From NCBI GenBank assembly GCA_029783825.1, contig JAREIK010000756.1:127769-191768 (forward strand): a stretch of DNA of 64,000 nt. Reading direction: 5' to 3'. The notes below the pieces were generated by a model that saw only the letters and a list, made by a program, of their open reading frames with translations, did no database searches and was not told the DNA's origin. Below are positions 36,757-49,712 of the stretch, in pieces. Both the position numbers and the translations under genes were made by a program. How positions within the stretch are numbered: the first letter of the stretch is position 1; each line of letters opens with the position of its first letter. The stretch is from Sapria himalayana. Lineage: Eukaryota; Streptophyta; Magnoliopsida; Malpighiales; Rafflesiaceae.

Positions 36757-39050
36757 TATATAGAGTTTTATATAGCTATACAAATATATATAAATAGTTA
36801 TACACATATAATTAAAACATAATGTTAAATGTTGCTATACATGTAATTATAAATATAGTTACATGTGGTTAAACATATAGTTACCCATATAGTTATACTT
36901 ATATTTATACAAGTAGGTATATATATTTTTTCATATAATTTTATATATTTATACATATAGTTATATATAAGTATAGATATAGTAAAATACTTGTTTATAT
37001 ACTAAATATAAAAATATATATTAATTATATGTTGTTAATTATATATTTAAATATAGTTATGTATAATATTTTTATAGTTATACATATTGTGAAATACAAT
37101 TATTCATAGTTATATGTTTTTAATACCTATAGTATAAATAGTTAAAAATAAAGGTATATATAGTTAAGAATATAGTTATATATAAATATATTCATAAAAG
37201 TAGTTATAAGTAGTTATACATAAATGTATACAAAGTTATAAACAAATATATAGATTTACATATATATGCATAAATATATGTATACATAGTTACAAAAATA
37301 GTTATATTTAATTATATAGAGTGTTACATAGGTATACAAATATTTATATATAGTTATACACATGTAGTTAAACATATAGTTGTATGTTGTTATAAATGTA
37401 ATTATAAATATAGTTACATGTGGTTATATATATAGTTACTCATATAGTTATTCTTATATTTATACATTTAATTAGGCATATATATCTTTTCAAATAATTT
37501 TATATATGTATACATATAGTTAACTATAGGTATAGATATAGTAAAATACATTTTTATATACTAATATATAAAAATGTATATTAAATTAATGTTGTTAATT
37601 ATATTTTTAAATATAGTTATATATAATCTTTTTAAAGTATTACATGTACACAAAAACAATAAATCATAGTTATATGTTTTTATACCTATAGTATATATAA
37701 TTAAAATTAAAACTTATATATAGTTAAACATATAGTTATATATAGATATATTCATACAAGTAGTTATAGTTATACATAAATGTATACAAAGTTATAAACA
37801 AATATATAGATTTACATATATGTATATATATATATATATATATGTATATTTAGTTACAAATATAGTTATATTTAATTATATAGGGTGTTACATAGTTATA
37901 CAAATATTTATATATAGTTATACACATGTAGTTAAACATATTGTTGTGTGTTGTCATACATGTAATAATAAATATAATTACTTATGGTTATACATATAGT
38001 TACACATATAGTTATACTTATATTTATACATGTAGGTATATATATTTTTTCTAATAATTTTATATATGTACACATATAGTTTTCTATAGGTATAGATATA
38101 GTAAAATACATTTTAATATACTAATATATAAAAATGTATATTAAATACATGTTGTTAATTATATTTATAAATATAGTTATGTATAATTTTTTTAAAGTAT
38201 TACATATAGTCAAAAATAATTATTTATAGTTATATGTTTTTATACCTATAGTATATATAGTTAAAAATAATGATATATATAGTTAAACATATAGTTATAT
38301 ATAGATATATTCATACAAGTATTTATAAGTAGTTATATTTAAATGTATACAAAGTTATAAACAAATATATAGATTTACATATATGTACACATATATGTAT
38401 ACATAGTTATAAATATAGTTATATTTAATTATATAGTGTTACATATTTATACAAATATTTATATATAGATATACACATATAGTTAAACATAATGTTGTAT
38501 GTTGATATACATGTAATTATAAATATAGTTACATGTGGTTATACATATAGTTACACATATAGTTATACTTATATTTATACATGTAGGTATATATATTTTT
38601 TCTTATAATTATACACACACACACACACACACATAGTTATGCATAGGTATAGATATAGTAAAATACATTTTTATATACTAATATATAAAAATGTATATAA
38701 AATATATTTTGTTAATTATATATTTAAATATAGTCATGTATAATGTTTTTATAGTTATACATATAGTCAAAGATAATTATTTATAGTTATATGTTCTTAT
38801 ACTTATTGTATATATAGTAAAAAATAGAGTTATATATAGTTAAACATATAGTTATATATAGATATATTTATACAAGTAGTTATAAGTAGTTATACATAAA
38901 TGTATACAAAGGTATAAACAAATATACAGATTTAATTATATGAACACATATATGTATACATAGTTACAAATATTGTTATATATAATTATATAGCATGTTA
39001 CATAGTTATACAAATATTTATATATAGTTATACATATATAGTTATAAATA
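36757..39050. repeat. ~555 bp AT-rich tandem repeat, four copies
   Basis: The landmark acatgtggtta followed by acatatagttac and atacttatatttatac recurs at 36,861, 37,416, 37,980 and 38,531, a spacing of 551-564 bases. A partial fifth unit starts near 38,990 and fades into degenerate tatagttata sequence. Within each unit the short motif atagttatacatatag is itself repeated. Copy 4 carries a CA microsatellite at 38,610-38,632 in place of the tatatgtatacatat of the others. Confidence 0.9.
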
Positions 39051-41270
39051 TGTATGTAGTTAAAGATATAGTTATATATAACATTTTTATAGTTAAACAT
39101 ATTGTAAAATAAAAGTTATATATTATTATACATATAGTATATTTTGTTATAAATATAGTTATATAGAATTATACATATAGTTATAAATTATTATATAGTT
39201 AAAAAATATAGTTATGTATAGTTATAAATATAGTTATAAAAATAGTTTACATAATTATAAATATAGTTATAAATACTTTTATATATAAAGGCATATGATT
39301 GTATAATTCTATAAGTGTTTAAATATAATATTTGTGTATAAAATATTTTTATAAATGTTACAGATATATAATTATATTTATTTAACACTTTTATATAATT
39401 TATATATTTATATAAACACGAAAATGTTATATAAATGTTTACAAAAATTTATAAACATTTTATATTTATATAATTGTTATATAAAAAATAAGATAAATGG
39501 ATAGTTTTATGTAAATGTTGTATAGATATTTAAAAACATTAATACAATCATATAAATATTTATATATAACATTATATGTTTATATAAACATACCAATGTT
39601 TATATAAACATATAATGTCATATGATTAATACGTTTATAAACATTAATACGTTTATATATATTAAAGTTAAGACATTTATATATAATGTCATATGATTAT
39701 ATAAATCTATAAAAGTTTATATATAATGTTATCTGTTTATAATACTTTTTCAAATAAAAAAATAAAACCCATAAACAATAAGTTTGTTTTTTCTTAAGTA
39801 ACAGAAGCAGAAAACATTTAGCATAATTTATTTTTTATAAGTTACAGAAGCAGAAAATAATATGCAAACATTTAGTATTTAAAATCCATAAAACCTTAAA
39901 AAATTAAACAGTAAAAGAACAAAGTTTACACTAACCTTTTATTGTTTCATTAATGTTGTAGAGTCAAAATCATATAAGTGAAATGAAAATAGAAGAAGAT
40001 AGAAGAAAAATTGGGGGACAATTTTAAAAAAAACAAACCCAAATATTCTGTAAAAAGCAAACTCTTTCAGTGGTAATAAAATTGAGAGAGACAGAGATAT
40101 GTATATAGCATTCCAAAGGAGAAGAGCAATGATAATATTACCTAGTAACAAGAAGAGGTAGATTTTGTATGTTGCTCCTGTAGTCTCATTTCGCTTCTCC
40201 TCTCTTCGTAGTTGAAAGATAGAAAAAATTTAAAGTGCTTATTATCTTAGCATATTTTTTTTCATGGAAACTATAAACAAAAAATTGGATGTAAATATAT
40301 AGAAAATAAAGAGACAAAAATATAAAAGTAAACTAAAATTATAAAAAATAAATAATTTAATAAAAAAAATGAAATAAATTTTTATTTAACCATAAATGAT
40401 ATTATTTCATAAATAAATAAAATAATATTATATAATAAAAAAATATTTCATATATATATATATATATATATGTATATATTATTGTTATAAATTTTTGAGA
40501 ATTCAATTTATTTATTATTAATATAATATGAAATAATTATAAAGACATAAAATTTGAATCTTTTAGTCATTATAAATTTGAATCTTTAAAGTGTTCATTT
40601 AATAACCACACTGAGATATTTATTTTTTAAATCATCAAATTTTTTTTGATGTAATTAAAATATATACGTATTTATCTATAAATACTAATTTATTTCTTTT
40701 AAATTTTTTAAAAATTTAAATTTTTTTTTATAATTCAAAATTTTAAAATTTATTAGTCATTTTTTATTTAAAAGATTCCTATAATCATAAAAATATATTT
40801 TTTTGCTTTAAAAAATATTAATATTTACTTGATTATTCATTAATTCATATATTTTTATGATTTTTTTATATTTAATCAAACAGTTATTTATTTTAGCTTT
40901 TAATTAGTAGTAATTTTTTTTATGTTTATTTATTAATTAAAATATTTTACAAATTATTATAATTATATAATAAGTTATATAATGTTTTTTAATACAAATA
41001 TTTAAATATCATAATTAAAAATTTCAGAAAAATATTTTGTTTAATTTTTTAATTAATTTATTATCAAAAAATAGTTATTTTAGGATTATTTAATATACAT
41101 TTTTATTCATATTTATATATTTATGTAATTTTTTATTTATAATATCAAATTTTTATAATTATATGAGGTGATTATATCTTTCAATGATTGCTCATCTATA
41201 GACAATGACATATGTTTAATATAGAAAATTACATAAAATATAAAAATAATAATGCTTATAAAAATTAAAT
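39051..41270. other. AT-rich right interior of the CACTA element
   Basis: At 39,051-39,750 a degenerate continuation of tatagttata and tttatataaacat motifs; at 39,760-40,260 a short less AT-rich patch (cagaagcagaaaa twice near 39,804 and 39,846); then very AT-rich DNA to the subterminal region. No coding sequence recognised. Confidence 0.5.
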
Positions 41271-41469
41271 CATTATAGATTAGTAATGAAAATTATCACT
41301 GGCCAAAATAGCTAGGAAAAGATCCCTTTTCTTGTAGTGAGATAGTCAGATTGATTGAAAATTGATAGTCAGATTGATAGATAGATTGATAGAAAGATTG
41401 ATAGAAATATTGATATGTAGATTGATAGAAAGATTGATAGATAAGATTGATAGATAGATTGAAAAATAG

Positions 41470-42030
41470 AAAGCTAAACGGGGTTGTTGGGTAAATACTC
41501 TTCAAACATTTGTAATTTTATAGATTCATAATGAGTAGAACATATAAAAATGATGTATCCACATCCACAATCCAAAACCATTGTAGAAAATCAAACCACA
41601 ATCCAAAAACACAGAAAATAATGTGGTTCACTAGTCATTCAACACGAATAGCTACATCCACTAGAAAAATGCTTTTGTGTTTACAAATTATAACCAAATA
41701 AATGTCTTAGAGATGCAACAATCATGAAAAAAAAATCACGCAGAGTGGAGAATATGAAAATGAACACATTCGTAGTAAATTGGCAGCAGCAAAAAAAATA
41801 AAAATAAAAAATCAATTTATATTGAATAGTTACTCGATATCAATAATGGAGCGGGTCGGATAACCTGGATGGTTAGGGTTGTGCTCCAAAATTTTCTTCA
41901 GCTCACTGATCTAGCCCCTCATTATTATGCAATTACTGCATTCTTAATCTTTCAATATTTTATTTCTTGCACTAACATTAAAAATATTGAAACAAAAAAA
42001 ATTTTTTGCTATACAAAATAGTTTATAAAA
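41470..42030. other. Non-GATA island within array part 3
   Basis: About 560 bases with no GATA character, including aatgtggttcactag near 41,620 and ggagcgggtcggataacctgg near 41,850. No transposon ends or protein were recognised. It is probably an old insertion. Confidence 0.5.
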
Positions 42031-42597
42031 ACAAACTATATACAAATAGATTGATAGACAAATAGATAGACATATAGATAGTCTGATTAGTAGATAGATA
42101 AATAAAAAGATTATTAGATAAATAGATAGATCGATAGACATTAAGATAGACAGATAGTTAGACAGATAGATAGATAGATAGACAGACATAAAGATAGATA
42201 GATAGATAGATAGATAGAATGAAAGATAGATAGAAAGATAGACAGATAGAGAGACATATAGATGATAGATAGATAGATAGACAGAAATATAGATAGATAG
42301 ATAAGATATAAATTTTGATATATAAATAAATATATAGATTGATTGATTGATAGATATATAGATAGATAGAGAGATTGATAGACAAATAGATATATACATA
42401 GATAGATAGAAATAGAGATAGATAGATAGATAGACTGATAGATAGACCGATAGATATACAGATAGAAAGAAAGATAGATAGATAGATAAATAGTAACATA
42501 GATAAATAAATATATAAATAGATTGACAGACAGATAGATAATAGATAGATAGATATTTAGATATACAGATAGATAGGCAGATATAAAGATAGATAGA

Positions 42598-42806
42598 TAG
42601 ATGGATGGATGGATGGATAGACAGATAGATAGAAAGATTGATAAAAAATTTATAGATATATTGAAAGAAAAAGTAATAGAAAGATTGATAGACAAAAATA
42701 TAGATGGATGGATGGATGGATAGACAGATAGATAGAAAGATTGATAAAAAATTTATAGATATATTGAAAGAAAAAGTAATAGAAAGATTGATAGACAAAA
42801 ATATAG
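42598..42806. repeat. ~104 bp tandem duplication inside the GATA array
   Basis: Two adjacent near-identical copies starting at atggatggatggatagacag and containing gataaaaaatttatagatat and gaaagaaaaagtaatagaaa. The second copy begins near 42,703. Confidence 0.9.
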
Positions 42807-42829
42807 ACAGACAGATTGATTAATTGATT

Positions 42830-42861
<32 letters not shown>

Positions 42862-43131
42862 TAGAGATAAATATTTTATTAGAATGATAGATATACATAT
42901 AGAAAGACAAAAAGATAGAGAATAAATAAATAGATAGATAGACAGATAGATAATTAGATAGATAGATAGATTGATTGATTAAAAAAAAGATAGATAGATA
43001 AATAGATAGATTGATTGATTAATTGATAGATACATAGATATATAGATAGATAGATAGATAAATAGATTATTAGACTAATTAATAGATAGATATATATATA
43101 TATATATATATATAGATAGATAGACAGAAAT

Positions 43132-43500
43132 TTAGATAAGCTGCCTAATTTTAGCAATTACTTAAGTAGTAATTGATGGCACCAATGTTTGTGGTCATCT
43201 TTAGCTATTCCTTAATATTTTAAGTAATTGTTTAAAAAATGTAGTATTGCTATTATGATTAACTTTCACTCGGCTGAACAAAGCCAACTTGTGAAAAAAT
43301 AAAGAACCAAATTAAGCACACAACTCGGTCCTGTTCTATTTAACATTTCTATCCTTTTCTGCACATCAAAGCTTTTTACAAGGTAATGGAACTCATTTGC
43401 GGTATTCAGCCTATTTGACAAAACAAAATTGGCGCAATTTGAGTTTGAAAGATACATAACTAAGGAATGATAAATTGTACAACAAAAGGTTTAGACATGA
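43132..43500. other. Single-copy-looking spacer
   Basis: Sequence between the GATA array and the AT satellite with mixed composition. A 63-residue minus frame (43,266-43,457) is not recognised and has no supporting signals. Confidence 0.4.
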
Positions 43501-43721
43501 ACTAACTTGGCCGGTTTGAGAAAAATAAATTGAAAAAAATGTCTGAACTCCATTCCGTCCCAGAACCATTTTCTCTTACCCAAAATCCTCGATCTCCATC
43601 ATGTCCCATCCCGATATTTTCAACCTATTAGATGGGCCTGGATCTACAAAAAAAATCTCCGAACTAAGGGAAGGGACTGGAGATTTGTAATCCCCATCCC
43701 GCCCGTCCCATGATCACCCCT
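43500..43721. mobile_element. hAT-like element end abutting the satellite
   Basis: A GC-rich stretch containing ccccatcccgcccgtcccat and ending gatcacccctt at 43,711-43,722. Read in reverse it begins aaggggtgatcatgggacgg, a form common at the ends of plant hAT elements and their short derivatives. The satellite starts immediately after it at gcatttagtgg. A matching opposite end was not found, so the element may be truncated. Confidence 0.45.
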
Positions 43722-44863
43722 TGCATTTAGTGGTTTATAGGTTTTATTTAAAAAATAAAATAACAAAAAATTTAATATAACCTTTGAAACTATAACAATA
43801 TTTAATTTTTTTTTTAAATGTGAATACTATATTTAGTCATGATAATTTTAATAATTATATATCATGTAAATTCAATATAAACAATTATATTTATAAATAT
43901 TATAATAATGATCATACAAAAGATTAATAAACAATTATTAATAAGATATATATTGTTTAAAATATATTTACAAAACTTAAAATGATTCAAAATCAAAGTG
44001 AAATATTTTACTAAATATTAATTTTAAATTTTAAAATTTTTGTATCCATTTATAAGCTTATATAATTTCTGATGAAAAAAAAAATTTTTAAATTATATTT
44101 GCCTAGCTATTAATTTATTTTTTAATTTATATATCTATTAAAATAAACTAAAAAATAATTAAAATGTATATATAAAATTATAATGAATACTAATAAAAAT
44201 GAGATTTATTATTTATTATTTAGGGTATACCTATTTAATGGTTTAAGTTTATTGTAGTTTTGGGGTTAATGAGTTTATTGATTTATATGTTTACACATTT
44301 AGGTTTTATTTATTGATTTATAGGTTTTATTTTATCAATGAAATAACAAAAAATTTATTTTTATGAATTTTCGTGATTTTCAAAGTTTATAACTTTTGAA
44401 AATATAATAATTTTTTAATAGTTCTAAAATATGAATACAATACTTAGTCATAATAATCTTAATAATTATATTTGATGTAAATTCAATATAAAAAATTTTA
44501 TTAATATATATTATTTTGATGATCAAAAAATAAATTAAAAAACTATTATTAATAAGACAGATATTAATTAAAATATATTTGCAGAAGCCAAAATAATTCA
44601 AAATCAAAGAAAATTATATTACTAAAAAAATTTTAAATTTTTGAAATTTTGTTTATTTTTATAAGCATATATTTTTTTCATAAAAAATAATTTATTTTAA
44701 ATATATATGCCTCACAAATTATTTATTTTGTAATTAATATTTCTATAAAAATAAACTAAAAAATAATTAAAATGAATATTTAAAATTATAATGAATACAA
44801 ATAAAAATTAGATTTATTATTTATTATTTATTATTTATTATTTAGGTTATATAGGTTTAATGG

Positions 44864-44944
44864 TTTAAGTACTTAGGGGGTTTTGGGGTTTAGGAGTTTA
44901 GAGATTTAAATGTTTAGGCATTTAGTGGTTTATAAGTTTTATTT
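44864..44944. repeat. Degenerate TTTAGGNN octamer tract (example)
   Basis: About ten consecutive eight-base units with a single extra base: tttaagta, cttagggg, ttttgggg, tttaggag, tttagaga, tttaaatg, tttaggca, tttagtgg, tttataag, ttttattt. The same tract occurs at the same place in many other monomers (for example 53,240-53,322). It recalls the plant telomere heptamer TTTAGGG with one added base. Confidence 0.85.
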
Positions 44945-47900
44945 AAATAAAAAAATAATAAAAAAATAATTTTTGTTATTTTTTATCATTTTTGAAGGTT
45001 ACCTTCGAAAATATAATAATTTTTAAAATTTTTCAAATGTAAATATAATATTTAGTTATAATAATCTTAATAATTATAAGACATTTAAATTCAATATAAG
45101 TAATTTTATTGTTAGATATTATAAAATTGATCAAATAATAAATTAATAAACTTTTATTAATAAGATTGATAGCAATTAAAATATAATTTCAAAACCTATA
45201 TATAATGATTCAAAATCAAAGTAAAATATATAACTAAATAAAACTTTTTTTTTTTTTATTTTTGTACTTCTTTTTATAAGCTTATTTTTTTTTGATTAAA
45301 AATAAATTATTACAATTATATATGTCTAACTAATTATTTATTTTGTAATTAATATTTCTATAAAAAATAAACTAATAAATAATTAAAATAAATATTTTAA
45401 ATTATAATGAATACAAATCAAAATGAGATTTATGATTTATTATATGAGGTATACTGGTTTAATTATTTGATTATTAAGGAGTTTTGTTGTTTAAAAGTTT
45501 ATCAATTTATGTTTTTAGGCATTTAGTGGTTTATAGGTTTTATTTATATAATAAAAATAATTTTTTTTTAATTTTTTCTGATTTTCAAAGGTTATAACCA
45601 TAAAAAATTAATTAATATTTAAAATTTTTTGAAATGTGAATATAATATTTAGTTATAATAATATTAATAATTATATATGATATAAATTCAATATAAATAA
45701 TTTTATTGATAGATATTATAATAATGATCAAAAGTTAAATTAAAAAATATTTACAGAACCCAAATTGATTCAAAATTAAAATATAATATATTACTGGATA
45801 ATAATTTTTAATTTTTAAATTTTTACTTCTTTTATAAGTGTATATATATTTTTTGATTAAAAATAAATTATTTAAATTATATGTGTCTCACTCATAATTT
45901 ATTTTGTAATACCTATTTTTATAAAAATAAACTTATAAATAATTAAAATGAATATTTAAAATAATAATAAATTGAAATAAAAATTCAATTTATTAATTAT
46001 TAAGTAGTATATAGTGATTTAATGGTTTATGTATTTATTCATTACAGGGTTTAGGAGCTTACTGATATAACTGTGTATGCATTTAGTGTTATATATGTTT
46101 TATTTAAAAAATAAAATAACATAAAATTTATTTTTATTATTTTTTCATATTTCCAAAGGTTATAACCTTTGGAAATATAATAATTTTTAAATTTTTTTCA
46201 AAAGTGAATTCAATATTTAGTTATAATAATTATTATATTTCTATATCATATAAATTCAATATAAACAATTTTATTAATAAATATTATAATAATGATCAAA
46301 AAATAAATTAATAAATAATTATTAATAAGATAGATAGCAATTAAAATATAATTACAAAATCTAAAATGATTCAGAAGGAGAGCAAAATATATTACTATAT
46401 AATAAATTTTAGTTTTTAAATTTTTTATTCTTTTTATATGTTTATCTATATTTTTCGATGAAAAATAATTTATATAAATTATATTTGTCTAACTCATAAT
46501 TTATTTTGTAATTAATATTTATATAAAAATAAACAAATAAATAATTAAAATGAATATTTAAAATTATAATAAAAGAAATAATATTGAGATTTATTATTTA
46601 TTATTTAGGGTTACCAGTTTAAAAGGATTATTTTTTATAGGCATTTAGTCGTTTATAGGTTTTATTTAAACAATGAAATAACAAATAAATTATTTTTTTA
46701 TTTTTTTCAAATTTTCAAAGATTATAACCTTTGAAAATATAATAATTTTAAAATTGTTTAAAAATGTGAATGCAATATTTAGTAATAATAGTTATTATTA
46801 TTATAACAATATATAAAATAAACTAAATATAAACAATTTTATTGATAGATATTATATTAATGATAAAAAAATAAATTAATAAACTATTATAAATAAGATA
46901 GATATTATTTAAAATATATTTGTAAAACCTAAATTTATTCAAAATCAAAGTAAAATAAATTATTAAATAATAATGTTTTTGATGTTTTGCTTCTTTTTAT
47001 AAGTTTATATTTTTTTTTCTTAAAAGTATATAATTTAAGTTATATTTGTCTTCCTCACAATATATTTTGTAATTTATAATTCTATAAAAATAAACTAAAA
47101 AATAATTAAAATGAATATTTAAAATTATAAATAATACAAATAAAAGTGAGATTTATTATTTATTATTCAGGATATACAGTTTTAATGGTTTAGGTATTTA
47201 GGTGTTTTGGGGTTTAGTGATTTAAGTTTTTATGCCTTTAGTGATTTATAGTTTTTATTATAAGAATGAAAAAACAAAAAAAAATTAATTTTTTGTTTTT
47301 TTTTTAATTTTTGAAGGTTATAAACTTTGAAATATAATAATTTTTAATTTTTTTTAAATGTGAATATAATTTTTAGTTATAATAATCTTAATAATTATAT
47401 ATAATGTAAACTCAATATAAATAATTTTATTAATAGATATTATAATAATGATCAGTAAATAATTAATAAACTATTATTAAAAAGAATGATATAAATTAAA
47501 ATTTAAATGAAAATCTTAAATGATACAAAATCAAAATAAAATATTTTACTAAATTATAAATTTTTGTTTTTAAAATTGTGTCTATTTTTATAAGCTTATA
47601 TTTTTTTTGATGAAATATAAATTATTTAAATTATATCTCTCTCACTAATAATTTATTTTGTAATTAATTTTTCTATAAAAATAAATGATAAATAATTAAA
47701 ATAAAAATTTAAAATATACTGAATAAAATTAAAATGAGATTTATGATTTATTATTAATGTATACCAGTTTAATGATTTTGAGATTTGAAATTTTCTGAAA
47801 TGTGAATACAATATTTAGTTATAATTTTATAAATAATCATTTATCATATAAATTCAATATAAACAATTTTATAGATAGTTATTATAATAATGATCAAAAA

Positions 47901-49684
47901 TTAAATTAATAAACTATTAATAATAAGATAGATATTAATTAAAAAATATTTACAAAACCCAAATTGATTCAAAATTAAAGTAAAATATATTACTGAATAA
48001 TAATTTTTAATTTTTAAATTATACTTTATTTATAAGCGTATATATATATTTTGATTAAAAATAAGTTATTTAAATTATATTTGTCTTACTCAATTTATTT
48101 TGTAATAAATATTTCTATAAAAATAAACTAATAAATAATTAAATGAATATTTAAAATTATAATAAATAGAAATAAAAATTAGATTTATTAAATTATTATG
48201 TATTATATAGTGGTTTGATGCTTTATGTATTTAGGTATTTCGGTGGTTAAAAGGATACTGATTTAATTGTGTATGCATTTAGTGGTTTATAGGTTTTATT
48301 TTAAAAATAAAATAACAAATAATTTATTTTTATTATTTTATGATATTTTCAAAGGTTATAACCATTGAAAATATAATAATTTTTTTTTTTCAAAAGCGAA
48401 TTCAATATTTAGTTATAATAATCATTATATTGATATATCATATAAATTCAATATACACAATTTTATTAATTAATATTCAACTAATGATCAAAAAATAAAT
48501 TAATAATCTATTATTAATAAGATAGATATCAATTAAAATATAATTATAAAACATTAAATGATTCATAAGCAAACCAAAATATATTACTATATAATAATTT
48601 TTTGTTTTGTAATTTTTTTTTATTTTAAAATGTTTATCTATATTTTTTTTATTAAAAATAATTTATATAAATTATATTTGTCTAACTAATAATTTATTTT
48701 TTAATTAATATTTATATAAAAATAAACAAATAAATAATTAAAATGAATATTTAAAATTATAATGAAAAAAAAGAGATTTATTATTTATTATTTAGGGTAT
48801 GCTGGTTTAATTTAAATTATATCTGTCTCACTAATAATTTATTTTATAATTAATATTTCTATAAAAATAAACTGATAAATAATTAAAATAAAAATTTAAA
48901 ATTATACTGAATAAAAATTAAAATTAAATTTATGATTTATTATTAATGTATACCAATTTAATAGTTTAAGTATTTAGAGGTTTTGTCATATAGGTGTTTA
49001 GTGATTCATGTTTTTAGGCATTTAGTGGTTTATAGGTTTTATTTAATCAATAAAATAACATAAAAAAATTTGTAATTTTTTCTCATTTTCATAGGTTATA
49101 TAACCTTTGAAAATATAATAATATTTAATTTTTTTTGAAATGTGAATACAATATTTCCTTATAATAATTTTAATAATTATATATCATATAAATTCAATAT
49201 AACAATTTTAGTGATAAATATTATAATAATGATCAAAAATTAAATTAATAAACTATTAATAATAAGATAGATATTAATTAAACAATATTTACAAAACCCA
49301 AATTGATTCAAAATGAAAGTAATTAATAATATTGTATAATAATTTTTAATTTTTAAATTTTTACTTCTTTTATAAGCATATATTTTTTTTTATTAAAAAT
49401 AAATTATTTAAATTATATTTGTTGCACTCATAATTTATTTTGTAATAAAAATTTAAATAAAAATAAACTAATAAATAATTAAAATAAATATTTAAAATTA
49501 TAATAAATTGAAATAAAAATTAGATTTCTTAATTATCAAGTAGTACATAGCAGTTTAATGGTTTATGTATTTACGCATTATGGGCTTTAAGAGTTTACAG
49601 ATTTAACTGTGTATGCATTTAGTGCTTTATAGGTTTTATTTAAAAATTAAAATAACAAAATATGTATTTTTATTATTTTTTAAA

Positions 49685-49712
49685 ATTTTCAAAGGTTATA
49701 ACCTTTGAAAAT
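49685..49712. repeat. 28 bp perfect palindrome in a satellite monomer (example)
   Basis: Each arm is attttcaaaggtta and the two arms are exact complements with no loop, centre GTTATAAC. A 34 bp version with arms catattttcaaaggtta stands at 57,995-58,028. Most monomers keep this block, with or without one or two mismatches. Confidence 0.95.

Larger units (their letters stand above)
31817..41339. mobile_element. CACTA-like transposon nested in the GATA array, gene-carrying
   Basis: The right end cttttcttgtagtg (41,326-41,339) is a perfect CACTA terminus. The left end caatacaataagaa (31,817-31,830) resembles CACTACAAGAAAA with changes. Both sides are flanked by aga (31,814-31,816 and 41,340-41,342), the 3 bp duplication typical of CACTA, and by GATA array. 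Subterminal tagcta motifs occur at both ends (31,839, 31,950-32,020; 41,310). No transposase was recognised in the ~9.5 kb interior, so it would depend on another element. The interior holds an Sm-F gene remnant, other exon-like pieces and a ~555 bp tandem repeat. Confidence 0.75.
41340..43131. repeat. Giant degenerate (GATA)n array, part 3
   Basis: The array resumes with the aga target duplication and continues to about 43,131, ending after (TA)n at 43,090 and gatagatagacagaaattta. A non-GATA island occupies about 41,470-42,030. Confidence 0.93.

Noticed and set aside
41944..43157. Open frames up to 284 residues on the minus strand.
   Set aside because: Same GATA-repeat artefact; the 284-residue frame includes two copies of a 104 bp repeat and the border of a non-repeat island.
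43266..43457. A 63-residue minus-strand frame of fairly balanced composition.
   Set aside because: No recognisable motif, splice context or neighbour supports it; kept only as part of an unassigned spacer.
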